Under the pieces are notes generated by a model, which saw nothing but the letters and a program-made list of their open reading frames with translations, was not told the origin of the DNA and did not search any database. From contig JAQJVL010000122.1 in NCBI GenBank assembly GCA_035578905.1, positions 2,029,066 through 2,093,065 of the forward strand: a stretch of 64,000 bases of DNA. Reading direction: 5' to 3'. The position numbers and the translations under genes were made by a program. This document shows positions 1 to 11,941 of this stretch, in pieces (position 1 is the first letter of the stretch; every line of letters starts with the position of its first letter). This DNA comes from Stictocephala bisonia. Its lineage: Eukaryota > Arthropoda > Insecta > Hemiptera > Membracidae.

Positions 1-875
1 AATTTTCCATCATATTTGCAGCACTCTGTATTTTACATAACCTACGTAATAACAATCATAATTATCTCTTTATGTGTTATAAGATTTTTACTGAACTTTT
101 TGTACACTAATTTATAAATTTGTATGTTATTGAAAAGTATTTTAGAAAAGCGTTGACGTATTTTTATGTCGTATTTTATTTAGCTATGTCGTATGAGTGT
201 CATGTGTATTTAATAACTTGACAGAGAGGAAACAGAAGACAAGAAGGAAGATGTATCACTCGATCTGAAACGCCGTTCAGGTCTCAGACACATTGACTGT
301 TACAGTAAGTAATGTTATGTTAATCATATCAGTATTTATGTCCTAAAATTCTTCAGCGAAGCAAGGTTATAGACAATTTATTGATCAAACGTTCGTAGCA
401 TTCACCTCTTAGGCTAACGTTACTGCAAAAAATAAATGCATGCAAACAGTTACAAGGAATTTTTATTTTAAAGTGTTTAGAGTATAAAAAAAAACCAATT
501 ATAAATTAAGAGTTCCAAAAAATACTAGGGGACACCCCTGCACGCTTCGCGTGCCAACCTCGTCTCTCGCTGCGCTACTAACACGTTATTAATACACAGA
601 ATCCTGTAATAACCTACAGGATTATTAATTCATAAAAAAAAAAATAATAACTAAAACCACGGAGATATTTTACTGATACCGAATAGCCGCTAAACTGAGA
701 ATGCACTTTGCAAGATCATCGCAGACTGCTGCTATCGGTCCTTTTGAAGTCCACTAACCTTGTATTTTAAGCAGTGGGCCTTAACGCCACAGGAAAAGCG
801 ATCTTGTATGGAATTATGAACAATCATTTAATTGTTAAGTACATAGTCCCAATGTAGGCGCAAGGCCACATCCCC
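1..875. other. Non-coding leader of duplication copy A
   Basis: AT-rich DNA with no credible open frame. It contains a short GC-richer piece around 530-580 and an inverted pair around a poly-A run (TCCTGTAATAA near 601 with TTATTACAGG-like context). The corresponding stretch of copy B is 6197-7048. I see no gene in it. Confidence 0.6.
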
Positions 876-1279
876 TTGGGTGGTAGGGTCATCCCTACTG
901 TACACGTATGGGGATGGGTGGGCCATCACCTTGGGTGGTAGGGTCATCCCTACTGTACACGTGTGGGGATGGGTGGGCCATCTCCATGGGTGGGAGGGTC
1001 ATCCCTACTGTACATGTGTGGGGATGGGTGGGCCATTTCCATGGGTGGGAGAGTCATCCCTACTTGTCACGTGTGGGGATGGGTGGGCCATCTCCATGGG
1101 TGGGAGGGTCATCCCTACTGTACACGTGTGGGGGGTGGGAGGGTCATCCCTACTGTACACGTGTGGGGATGGGTGGGCCATCTCCATGGATGGGAGGGTC
1201 ATCCCTACTGTACATGTGTGGGGGGTGGGAGGGTCATCCCTACTGTACACGTGTGGGGATGGCTGGGCCATCTCCATGG
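876..1279. repeat. 55-bp G-rich minisatellite, copy A
   Basis: Tandem units of about 55 bp with the core GGGTCATCCCTACTGTACAC followed by GTGTGGGGATGGGTGGGCCATCTCCAT-type sequence (split here across two motifs). Some units are shortened to about 34 bp. Most units contain CACGTG or CATGTG, so the array is a dense run of E-box-like palindromes. It is G-rich on the + strand. The open frames over it are products of the periodicity and not genes. Confidence 0.92.
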
Positions 1280-3387
1280 TACGTATAACATCTGGATCGT
1301 TCACGTCATGTTAAGAAAACGGTCCGAAATTTAATATACGAAGAAATTACTATCGAGATTATATAGTATTATTCTATCATTATTTTGAAAACACTTCAAT
1401 CGGTATATTTAATAAGTAAATATTTCATTTACGAAATTAACTTATCTTCAAGAAGGCTATGAAAAATGTTTCACCAGACACCTATTATAAACATTGACGA
1501 TTTTATTGAACTGTGACAATACTACCTACACTTAATTATTCGTATAGATTTTTTTATTTTACACATCGAGTGTCTAATACTTATTTTAAGTGAAGACAGT
1601 AAATATTATTATCACTATGCCAAAAAGAGAAAAATATCAGAACCTGGTGTAATATAAGTGGCTGACTCCCACGGACAACTTTCGCTACTTTTTTACACGT
1701 ACATGTATCAATTATGATTTGATGATGTCACATACCAAGGGTATATGTATCTACCCACTTCTATAGAAGGGAGACATTAGAAAAAGAAACATTTCTAACA
1801 CTATCAATTTTCAAATCTAATTAAGACACTATTGAATAGCGCACCGAGTGATTTAAACGTTTTACTTTCACAATATATACTTTCAAAACCATCTGATTAA
1901 AAAAATGAACAAAATTTATTAAATAATTTTAAATTTTTACCTACAACGTGATTAGTGGCGTGGAAGTCATTTACGTCAAGACATTTTTCTGTGAAATGTT
2001 GGCATTTGAGAGAGCGACCCAGTTGTCATAAATATATAGAGATCTATGGCTGTCCCACATGACCCCTCCTCCTATCGATCTACAATGACACACAAAGAGA
2101 TATCAAATTTCGTTTTTTTCACTAAAAACCCTAGACAAACCTTGCCGAATCCTGCCAGTTGTCGGCAGTGAATTTAGAGCAACGACGTAATCTCACCGTC
2201 AAACTGTATCCCCCATCGAGTGTGTACTCCTGCGAGCGGAGGGCAAGTCCTCATGAGCAGACCACAGTAAAGTGAATGTAAGAGGCGCTGATTAGAGCAA
2301 TCAGTAATACTTTTTTGTCGAATATCTAGAGACGTTTGTATATGAAGAATCCAAAATGTTGATACAAAAATGAGAAATGTGTAACAGGAGTATCGAGTGA
2401 GGTCGAGTGTATTTAGCTATCGACGTTTACACCTCTTGTTTACTATCGAGTATCAATCACGTTTTTCTCATCCCTAAAGGGTTGTTACCTTTACAATGCA
2501 TTTATATAGTTGGAAATATTTTATCGTTAGCTAAGATTTAATCTAACAATTATAAATCTTGCTATTTCACAATTTTTTTTATTTCACAAATCCTGCCATG
2601 ATTAAAACTATACTATTGTTATAGAATTCAGATATAAAACTTGTGAATGTAGTTTAAAGTTTGATTGTTGACTGTTTACCTTAAGTCGTTAGCAACAGTT
2701 GTGAATCTATTATAAGTCAGGTAAAGTGTAATTACTTGCCAGCTGTGCCTTACGTTAATGTGAGTTGTAAGGGACCACAACCACTCACTCTTTGACTTCT
2801 GTCTTTGAGTAAATAATATAACAAGTCAACATTAGTTAATTACGTACTCACTTGCTGTATCACAAATAATTCATCATCATCATCATAAATTTTTCTCTGT
2901 TAGTAGTCATACAATAGTCCAGAGTTGTGGTACATTCGCCAGTGGATCACACATGACTAGCGACATGACTGTCATTTGGAAACATAGAAACAACAACAAA
3001 ATTCTTCAGAGGATCAAACTAATTAGAAAACAACGATGAATGAAAATAATAACGTTGAATTTGAATACTCAATTTATACTGTAATTAATTTAAAATACTG
3101 CTCAGATACAAATGTTTCATATTTTCCTTTCTTTGCTCGATGGCCTATTTTAACTATAAATTTTTCACCTATAATTGATAACTGTCTTGACGCAAAAAAT
3201 ATGACCCAAAATGTTAAAGAAATAATCAGTTATAGTGTATAAAATATAAATTGCCTTCATTTAGTAGGGAGTTACTTGAAAACTAAGGTTTCACTGGCAT
3301 TATTTTTCACATATTCCAAACTTTAAAAAATATTATCAAAGATAAGTAAGCAGTTTTTAAGATGCCAAATCAGTGAAATGTTTTGGT
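1280..3387. other. Non-coding stretch of duplication copy A
   Basis: About 2.1 kb of AT-rich sequence without a convincing gene, also present at 7453-9560. The short frame at 3036-3242 does not match its counterpart in copy B because of small indels, which argues against coding constraint. A (TCA)n run lies near 2870. Confidence 0.6.
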
Positions 3388-3735
3388 AGCAATGATATGC
3401 TATTGGACGTCTTATTACTGATACTTATCCAATGATATGCTATTGGACGTCTTATCACTGATACTTAGCCAATGATATGCTATTGGACGTCTTATCACTG
3501 ATACTTAGCCAATGATATGCTATTGGACGTCTTATCACTGATACTTAGCCAATGATATGCTATTGGACGTCTTATCACTGATACTTATCCAATTATACGC
3601 TATTGGACGTCTTATCACTGATACTTATCCAATTATACGCTATTGGACGTCTTATCACTGATACTTATCCAATTATACGCTATTGGACGTCTTATCACTG
3701 ATACTTATCCAATTATACGCTATTGGACGTCTTAT
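3388..3735. repeat. 40-bp satellite array, copy A
   Basis: About 8.7 tandem units of exactly 40 bp. Each unit has an inverted repeat CCAAT-(N)8-ATTGG followed by ACGTCTTATCACTGATACTT. The left units carry the GATATGC variant and the right units the TTATACGC variant in the spacer. The array runs directly into the LINE 5' end at 3736. Confidence 0.95.
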
Positions 3736-5251
3736 AGCGTTGAATTATGAATTATTCATAAATTCGTTGAAGTATGAATAGTAATGCGCATAAAGGATAT
3801 TGTCAAAATAAATTGATTCTTTATCAGAATGTGAGAGGTTTGAAAAATAAAACAAACATGATGTATGAAAACAGTTTAGTGACAGATTACGATATTGTGT
3901 GCCTTACCGAAACTTGGCTGGATGACACTGTTCATTCCTCAGAACTGTTTTGTGATAATTTCACTGTTTATCGACGGGACGGTGTAGGCAGGTGTCGTGG
4001 AGCGGGGGTTCTGGTGGCCGTCAGGAATTCCGACTGGCGGGCTGAACTCTTATCTCTCACGGAATGTGACCTAGATATGATCGGCATCAAACTGACTAAC
4101 GCTAATGGTTTTAATTTTTATCTATTTACTGTCTATTTTTCACCAAGAACTAAAATTGAGGTTTATTTAAATTTCTTTCAATTATTTGATGTTCATCCTG
4201 AATTTAATAAGAATAAAGTTTGTATTGTTGGTGATTTTAATCTGCCACTGATATGTGATAGTAAATTTGATTTAGTTCAGGCCGGATCTGTATATAGAGA
4301 GCTCCAGTACTTTTTAACGTATAATGCATTCATATCATGTAATGATGTTCGTAATATTAACATGCGTACACTAGACTTAGTTCTCACTAATATTCCTGAG
4401 GTGAAAGTTGAAGGCGAGACTGAAGCACTAGTTATGGTTGATAACCATCACCCTGTATTGTCTGTCATGTTTTATGTGGAACGTACTAAATTTAAAGTCG
4501 TCAACCAAAATGAGGAATCCTTTAATTTTCAGAGAGCTGACTTTTTAAATCTGTACCGTTCATTATCAAACACTTCATGGGCCGCTGTCTTGTCGTCAGA
4601 TAATGTTGACGAGGCATTAAATGCATTTTATGACAATATGTATAGTATATTTAACGAAAATGTTCCCAAGAGAAGACTAATTAAACCTAAATATCCTATC
4701 TGGTATTCTCATGAAATTATACATAAAATTAAGGAGAAAGAAAAATTACGAAAGAGATATAATAATACTAAAAACCAGGGGTTATTTATTAGATTTAAAG
4801 AGTGTAGGGCGAATGTTAAGAGGTTAATTAGAAGGGCTTATAATAACTACGTTATAAATACAGAAGACTTGCTAAAAAGAGAACCTAAGAAGTTTTGGAA
4901 TTTCGTTAAGTCTAGGAAATGTAATAAATCAAGTACAGTTTCAGAATTTACTTTTAATGGACAAAAATTCAGTGATGGGCGATCGATTGCTTCGGCTTTT
5001 TTTTGACTATTTTGGGTCGGTATATCAAATTATACGAGGTCGGCTCGATGCCGCTGCTGCCTTGCGCTCCCCGGTTATGCTAGGCATACAGTGTCTTAGC
5101 ATACCCACCATCACCAACCGTCATGTTGAGATGGCGATACGAAAGCTTCCGTCAAAACAGTCTTTTGGTCCTGATCATATACCAAATTATATTGTTAAAG
5201 GTTGCTCTAAATTACTTCTTGTACCATTTTGCCATATTTTTAATCTTTGTT
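3736..5251 (+). mobile_element. LINE-1, truncated duplicate copy (CR1/Jockey group)
   Basis: This is the 5' 1.5 kb of the LINE that is fuller at 9909-14242. It starts right after the 40-bp satellite and stops at about 5251, where copy B continues into the reverse-transcriptase palm. It lacks most of the reverse transcriptase and the 3' end, so it cannot be autonomous. The truncation point coincides with the edge of the segmental duplication. Confidence 0.93.
3774..5006 (+). pseudogene. LINE-1 endonuclease region, copy A
   Basis: A 410-residue frame encoding an apurinic-like (EEP) endonuclease of non-LTR retrotransposons. Visible motifs are YQNVRGLK near the N-terminus, LTETWLD around residue 45, VGDFNLP around 155 and DNHHPVLS around 220; these carry the conserved Asn, Glu, Asp/Asn and His residues of the family. 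The frame ends at an eight-T run (4997-5004); one T fewer would carry it into the reverse-transcriptase frame that starts at 4957. The protein is identical to that at 9947-11179. With the downstream truncation this is a dead copy. Confidence 0.9.
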
Positions 5252-5253
5252 AA
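4957..5253 (+). pseudogene. LINE-1 reverse-transcriptase N-terminal stub, copy A
   Basis: This frame overlaps the endonuclease frame by 50 nt and continues the polyprotein. It encodes the start of the RT domain, including the FGPDHIPNYIVK motif that corresponds to the common 'GPDGIP' motif of LINE RTs. It ends where the duplication breaks off, before fingers and palm. Copy B shows what follows. Confidence 0.88.
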
Positions 5254-5259
5254 TCAATA

Positions 5260-5455
5260 CTACTGTACGTGTATGGGTGGGCGGGTGGGTCAATACCACA
5301 GTGCGTGTATGGATGGGCTGGTGGGTCAATACTACTGTACGTGAATGGGTGGGCGGGTGGGTCAATACCACTGTAAGTGTATGGGTGGGCGGGTGGGTCA
5401 ATACTACAGTGCGTGTATGGGTGGGCGGGTGGGTCAATACTACAGTGCGTGTGAT
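5260..5455. repeat. GGGTGGGCGGGTGGGT minisatellite
   Basis: About five and a half units of roughly 36 bp built on GTATGGGTGGGCGGGTGGGT followed by CAATACTACAGTG. Related arrays lie at 17536-17570, 23083-23245, 31455-31570 and 33055-33365. It begins exactly at the end of duplication copy A and runs into a SINE fragment on its right. Confidence 0.9.
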
Positions 5456-5625
5456 GAATGCGTGTGATGAGTGTAGATGAACGAATGTAGTTATTATTAC
5501 TAACTAAGGTCGCTGTTCCTCAGAAAGACATATTTATTAAAAGCCCTATAGTCAAGGACCTACAGATTTGCGTGGAATCCGAACCACGTAAAATTTCTCT
5601 GATTTTCACCTAATTGAGCATCTCA
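5446..5625 (-). repeat. SINE fragment (tRNA-headed family), minus strand
   Basis: On the minus strand this segment carries landmarks shared with the copies at 30568-30905, 52118-52548 and 63058-63370: GAACCACGTAAA reversed, CTGTAGGTCC, CTGAGGAACAG and the TACACTCAT/CATCACACGCATTC block. Only the 3' half is kept. The minisatellite abuts its tail side. Confidence 0.65.
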
Positions 5626-6196
5626 TAAAAACAAGTTGAAACTGAACAGTTAATTACAAGTTTCTTAACAACTGTTCGTTAAAGAAACCGTGTGGTAGTA
5701 TACCAACAGTTGTTTGATCGGCTTTTTTGCTCTGTTTCTTTTTCCCAAAATACAAAAGATATCCACGTGTCTGACCCATGAGGAAAAACAACATTTTGTT
5801 ATCATCGAGGAAAAATTCAAAATAAAGTTGACGTCTAATAACAGCCTTTCATAACTGACTTCTTGCATCATAACACAGTAGGAAACATTGAATGGATTCA
5901 GGAAAAACTACCTATTATGTAGTCCTTTCTCATAAGTTCAAAGTACCCCAGCCTAGTGAACCTTCAAGGACACGACTGTATCCAAACACAGGAGGCTGGT
6001 CGGAACCCACTTAAAAATAAATATTATTGTATTTATACACACGCATTTCTGTATTTGAATTACATATTGCAAGTATCTGCCATGATTTACAATCTTGACA
6101 TGCTGTAATATTGTAAGGCATGTACAAACTGCATGTTGATCTGTAGATAAAGACACAGTAAAACACATACAACAATTAGTATTATCAAAAATAGTA
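5626..6196. other. Unassigned spacer between duplication copies
   Basis: AT-rich sequence of about 570 bp with short random frames only. I see no domain, RNA gene or repeat structure in it. Confidence 0.5.
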
Positions 6197-7048
6197 AATT
6201 TTCCATAATATTTGCAGCACTCTGTATTTTACATAACCTACGTAATAACAATCATAATTATCTCTTTATGTGTTATAAGATTTTTACTGAACTTCTTGTT
6301 CACTAATTTATAAATTTGTATGTTATTGAAAAGTATTTTAGAAAATCGTTGACGTGTATGAACCTTGCTATGTCGTATGAGTGTCATGTGTATTTAATAA
6401 CTTGACAGAGAGGAAACAGAAGACAAGAAGGAAGATGTATCACTCGATCTGAAACGCCGTTCAGGTCTCAGACACATTGACTGTTACAGTAAGTAATGTT
6501 ATGTTAATCATATCAGTATTTATGTCCTAAAATTCTTCAGCGAAGCAAGGTTATAGACAATTTATTGATCAAACGTCCGTAGCATTCACCTCTTTGGCTG
6601 ACGTTACTGCAAAAAATAAATGCATACAAAGGAATTTTTATTTTAAAGTGTTTAGAGTATTAAAAAAAAATATATAAATTAAGAGATCCAAAAAATACTA
6701 GGGGACACCCCTGCACGCTTCGCGTGCCAACCTCGTCTCTCGCTGCGCTACTAACACGTTATTAATACACAGAATCCTGTAATAACCTACAGGATTATTA
6801 ATTCATAAAAAAAAAAATAATAACTAAAACCACGGAGATATTTTACTGATACCGAATAGCCGCTAAACTGAGAATGCACTTTGCAAGATCATCGCAGACT
6901 GCTGCTATCGGTCCTTTTGAAGTCCACTAACCTTGTATTTTAAGCAGTGGGCCTTAACGCCACAGGAAAAGCGATCTTGTATGGAATTATGAACAATCAT
7001 TTAATTGTTAAGTACATAGTCCCAATGTAGGCGCAAGGCCACATCCCC

Positions 7049-7452
7049 TTGGGTGGTAGGGTCATCCCTACTGTACACGTATGGGGATGGGTGGGCCATC
7101 ACCTTGGGTGGTAGGGTCATCCCTACTGTACACGTGTGGGGATGGGTGGGCCATCTCCATGGGTGGGAGGGTCATCCCTACTGTACATGTGTGGGGATGG
7201 GTGGGCCATTTCCATGGGTGGGAGAGTCATCCCTACTTGTCACGTGTGGGGATGGGTGGGCCATCTCCATGGGTGGGAGGGTCATCCCTACTGTACACGT
7301 GTGGGGGGTGGGAGGGTCATCCCTACTGTACACGTGTGGGGATGGGTGGGCCATCTCCATGGATGGGAGGGTCATCCCTACTGTACATGTGTGGGGGGTG
7401 GGAGGGTCATCCCTACTGTACACGTGTGGGGATGGCTGGGCCATCTCCATGG
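7049..7452. repeat. 55-bp G-rich minisatellite, copy B
   Basis: Appears identical to the array at 876-1279, including the order of full and shortened units. Since minisatellites usually change quickly, this identity points to a recent duplication, to gene conversion or to an assembly artefact. Confidence 0.92.
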
Positions 7453-9560
7453 TACGTATAACATCTGGATCGTTCACGTCATGTTAAGAAAACGGTCCGA
7501 AATTTAATATACGAAGAAATTACTATCGAGATTATATAGTATTATTCTATCATTATTTTGAAAACACTTCAATCGGTATATTTAATAAGTAAATATTTCA
7601 TTTACGAAATTAACTTATCTTCAAGAAGGCTATGAAAAATGTTTCACCAGACACCTATTATAAACATTGACGATTTTATTGAACTGTGACAATACTACCT
7701 ACACTTAATTATTCGTATAGATTTTTTTATTTTACACATCGAGTGTCTAATACTTATTTTAAGTGAAGACAGTAAATATTATTATCACTATGCCAAAAAG
7801 AGAAAAATATCAGAACCTGGTGTAATATAAGTGGCTGACTCCCACGGACAACTTTCGCTACTTTTTTACACGTACATGTATCAATTATGATTTGATGATG
7901 TCACATACCAAGGGTATATGTATCTACCCACTTCTATAGAAGGGAGACATTAGAAAAAGAAACATTTCTAACACTATCAATTTTCAAATCTAATTAAGAC
8001 ACTATTGAATAGCGCACCGAGTGATTTAAACGTTTTACTTTCACAATATATACTTTCAAAACCATCTGATTAAAAAAATGAACAAAATTTATTAAATAAT
8101 TTTAAATTTTTACCTACAACGTGATTAGTGGCGTGGAAGTCATTTACGTCAAGACATTTTTCTGTGAAATGTTGGCATTTGAGAGAGCGACCCAGTTGTC
8201 ATAAATATATAGAGATCTATGGCTGTCCCACATGACCCCTCCTCCTATCGATCTACAATGACACACAAAGAGATATCAAATTTCGTTTTTTTCACTAAAA
8301 ACCCTAGACAAACCTTGCCGAATCCTGCCAGTTGTCGGCAGTGAATTTAGAGCAACGACGTAATCTCACCGTCAAACTGTATCCCCCATCGAGTGTGTAC
8401 TCCTGCGAGCGGAGGGCAAGTCCTCATGAGCAGACCACAGTAAAGTGAATGTAAGAGGCGCTGATTAGAGCAATCAGTAATACTTTTTTGTCGAATATCT
8501 AGAGACGTTTGTATATGAAGAATCCAAAATGTTGATACAAAAATGAGAAATGTGTAACAGGAGTATCGAGTGAGGTCGAGTGTATTTAGCTATCGACGTT
8601 TACACCTCTTGTTTACTATCGAGTATCAATCACGTTTTTCTCATCCCTAAAGGGTTGTTACCTTTACAATGCATTTATATAGTTGGAAATATTTTATCGT
8701 TAGCTAAGATTTAATCTAACAATTATAAATCTTGCTATTTCACAATTTTTTTTATTTCACAAATCCTGCCATGATTAAAACTATACTATTGTTATAGAAT
8801 TCAGATATAAAACTTGTGAATGTAGTTTAAAGTTTGATTGTTGACTGTTTACCTTAAGTCGTTAGCAACAGTTGTGAATCTATTATAAGTCAGGTAAAGT
8901 GTAATTACTTGCCAGCTGTGCCTTACGTTAATGTGAGTTGTAAGGGACCACAACCACTCACTCTTTGACTTCTGTCTTTGAGTAAATAATATAACAAGTC
9001 AACATTAGTTAATTACGTACTCACTTGCTGTATCACAAATAAATCATCATCATCATAAATGTTTCTCTGGTAGTAGTCATACAATAGTCCAGAGTTGTGG
9101 TACATTCGCCAGTGGATCATACATGACTAGCGACATGACTATCATTTGGAAACATAGAAACAACAACAACATTCTTCAGGGAATCAAACTAATTAGAAAA
9201 CAACGATGAATGAAAATAATAACGTTGAATTTGAATACTCAATTTATACTGTAATTAATTTAAAATTGCTCAGATACAAATGTTTCAAATTTTCCTTTCT
9301 TTGCTGGATGGCCTATTTTAACTACAGTATAAATTTTTCACCTATAATTGATAACTGTCTTGACGCAAAAAATATGACCCAAAATGTTAATGAAATAATC
9401 AGTTACAGTATATAAAATATAAATTGCCTTCATTTAGTAGGGAGTTACTTGAAAACTAAGGTTTCACTGGCATTATTTTTCACATATTCCAAACTTTAAA
9501 AAATATTATCAAAGATAAGTAAGCAGTTTTTAAGATGCCAAATCAGTGAAATGTTTTGGT
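7453..9560. other. Non-coding stretch of duplication copy B
   Basis: Counterpart of 1280-3387 with no gene visible. It differs from copy A mainly near 9035-9415, where several substitutions and short indels are clustered. Confidence 0.6.
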
Positions 9561-9908
9561 AGCAATGATATGCTATTGGACGTCTTATTACTGATACTTA
9601 TCCAATGATATGCTATTGGACGTCTTATCACTGATACTTAGCCAATGATATGCTATTGGACGTCTTATCACTGATACTTAGCCAATGATATGCTATTGGA
9701 CGTCTTATCACTGATACTTAGCCAATGATATGCTATTGGACGTCTTATCACTGATACTTATCCAATTATACGCTATTGGACGTCTTATCACTGATACTTA
9801 TCCAATTATACGCTATTGGACGTCTTATCACTGATACTTATCCAATTATACGCTATTGGACGTCTTATCACTGATACTTATCCAATTATACGCTATTGGA
9901 CGTCTTAT
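9561..9908. repeat. 40-bp satellite array, left part, copy B
   Basis: Same 40-bp units and order of variants as 3388-3735. It ends in ...GTCTTAT at 9908. The unit is resumed in phase (CACTGATAC...) at 14243 beyond the LINE, showing one array split by an insertion. Confidence 0.95.
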
Positions 9909-9946
9909 AGCGTTGAATTATGAATTATTCATAAATTCGTTGAAGT

Positions 9947-11179
9947 ATGAATAGTAATGCGCATAAAGGATATTGTCAAAATAAATTGATTCTTTATCAG
10001 AATGTGAGAGGTTTGAAAAATAAAACAAACATGATGTATGAAAACAGTTTAGTGACAGATTACGATATTGTGTGCCTTACCGAAACTTGGCTGGATGACA
10101 CTGTTCATTCCTCAGAACTGTTTTGTGATAATTTCACTGTTTATCGACGGGACGGTGTAGGCAGGTGTCGTGGAGCGGGGGTTCTGGTGGCCGTCAGGAA
10201 TTCCGACTGGCGGGCTGAACTCTTATCTCTCACGGAATGTGACCTAGATATGATCGGCATCAAACTGACTAACGCTAATGGTTTTAATTTTTATCTATTT
10301 ACTGTCTATTTTTCACCAAGAACTAAAATTGAGGTTTATTTAAATTTCTTTCAATTATTTGATGTTCATCCTGAATTTAATAAGAATAAAGTTTGTATTG
10401 TTGGTGATTTTAATCTGCCACTGATATGTGATAGTAAATTTGATTTAGTTCAGGCCGGATCTGTATATAGAGAGCTCCAGTACTTTTTAACGTATAATGC
10501 ATTCATATCATGTAATGATGTTCGTAATATTAACATGCGTACACTAGACTTAGTTCTCACTAATATTCCTGAGGTGAAAGTTGAAGGCGAGACTGAAGCA
10601 CTAGTTATGGTTGATAACCATCACCCTGTATTGTCTGTCATGTTTTATGTGGAACGTACTAAATTTAAAGTCGTCAACCAAAATGAGGAATCCTTTAATT
10701 TTCAGAGAGCTGACTTTTTAAATCTGTACCGTTCATTATCAAACACTTCATGGGCCGCTGTCTTGTCGTCAGATAATGTTGACGAGGCATTAAATGCATT
10801 TTATGACAATATGTATAGTATATTTAACGAAAATGTTCCCAAGAGAAGACTAATTAAACCTAAATATCCTATCTGGTATTCTCATGAAATTATACATAAA
10901 ATTAAGGAGAAAGAAAAATTACGAAAGAGATATAATAATACTAAAAACCAGGGGTTATTTATTAGATTTAAAGAGTGTAGGGCGAATGTTAAGAGGTTAA
11001 TTAGAAGGGCTTATAATAACTACGTTATAAATACAGAAGACTTGCTAAAAAGAGAACCTAAGAAGTTTTGGAATTTCGTTAAGTCTAGGAAATGTAATAA
11101 ATCAAGTACAGTTTCAGAATTTACTTTTAATGGACAAAAATTCAGTGATGGGCGATCGATTGCTTCGGCTTTTTTTTGA
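9947..11179 (+). pseudogene. LINE-1 endonuclease region, copy B
   Basis: 410 residues of EEP-type endonuclease plus a linker, identical in sequence to 3774-5006. It keeps YQNVRGLK, LTETWLD, VGDFNLP and DNHHPV. After residue 270 a basic region follows (KIKEKEKLRKRY, KRLIRRAYNNYV, PKKFWNFVKSRK) that links endonuclease to RT in this LINE group. The start ATG at 9947 lies just 38 nt inside the element. The frame is lost at an eight-T run (11170-11177) and resumes in the frame beginning at 11130. Since both duplicates share this, the frameshift predates the duplication or is a shared consensus error. Confidence 0.9.
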
Positions 11180-11941
11180 CTATTTTGGGTCGGTATATCA
11201 AATTATACGAGGTCGGCTCGATGCCGCTGCTGCCTTGCGCTCCCCGGTTATGCTAGGCATACAGTGTCTTAGCATACCCACCATCACCAACCGTCATGTT
11301 GAGATGGCGATACGAAAGCTTCCGTCAAAACAGTCTTTTGGTCCTGATCATATACCAAATTATATTGTTAAAGGTTGCTCTAAATTACTTCTTGTACCAT
11401 TTTGCCATATTTTTAATCTTTGTTTGCAAAAATCTACCTTTCCAAAATTATGGAAGGAAACTAAAATAACGCCTATCTTTAAGAAAGGAAATGAATCAGA
11501 CATTAGAAACTATCGACCTGTCTCCATTTTAAGTACACCTGCGAAGGTTTTTGAAATCATTCTGTATGACACCATATTCCCTCACATTAAACCTTATATT
11601 TCTGAGAGCCAACATGGGTTCATGCCTTCTCGCTCCATTTCAACTAATCTAGTTAATTTCGTTGATTTCACTTCTCGTGCCCTTGATTCAAGAGATCAAG
11701 TTGATGTAATTTACACTGATTTCACAAAGGCATTTGATAGTGTAAACCATCAACTGTTATCAAAACTTAACTATTATGGTTTTTCTGACAACTTTATTCA
11801 TTTTTTCTGTTCATACTTGGAGGACCGGCGGCAGTATGTGTCTTATCGGGGTTATAAGTCTGATTTATTTTCAGCTGGGTCTGGAGTTCCTCAGGGCAGT
11901 AATTTGGGCCCTCTGTTTTTCATTTTATTTATAAATGATTT
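11130..11941 (+). pseudogene. LINE-1 reverse transcriptase, 5' part
   Basis: RT domain up to the palm. Motifs in order are GPDHIPNYIVKG, ITPIFKKGNESDIRNYRPVS, ISESQHGFMPSRS, IYTDFTKAFDSVNH with the first catalytic Asp, and GVPQGSNLGPLFFILFINDL. At 11941 the frame enters the inserted element and runs on as meaningless sequence to a stop at 12156-12158. The catalytic YADD box is on the far side of the insertion. The frame opens at 11130 by overlap with the endonuclease frame, not at a true start codon. Confidence 0.9.

Larger units (their letters stand above)
1..5251. repeat. Segmental duplication, copy A (3'-truncated in the LINE)
   Basis: This block is repeated at 6197-11424. Long stretches look identical base for base (about 515-2860 and 3241-5251), while 1-515 and 2861-3240 carry many substitutions and small indels. 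Copy A ends abruptly inside the LINE reverse-transcriptase region at about 5251, where a G-rich minisatellite takes over. Copy B continues through the LINE. Copy A may begin before the window. An unpurged haplotype or an assembly error could mimic such a tandem. Confidence 0.93.
6197..11424. repeat. Segmental duplication, copy B
   Basis: Second copy of the block at 1-5251, in the same orientation. It contains in order an AT-rich leader, a 55-bp minisatellite, about 2.1 kb of non-coding DNA, the 40-bp satellite and the LINE 5' half. Its right side continues into the rest of the LINE. The offset shrinks from 6196 at the left edge to 6173 through the identical core because of small indels in the first 500 bp. 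Confidence 0.93.

Noticed and set aside
880..1334. Overlapping open frames of 99-144 codons (also at 7053-7507)
   Set aside because: They arise because the minisatellite unit lacks stops in several frames on both strands. The translations are pure repeats (GDGWAISMGG type).
3388..3735. CRISPR-like regular repeats
   Set aside because: The 40-bp units are directly adjacent with no unique spacers, and the context is eukaryotic. It is a satellite.
3774..5006. Host exonuclease/endonuclease gene
   Set aside because: The motifs, the fusion to reverse transcriptase and the duplication identify it as a LINE polyprotein.
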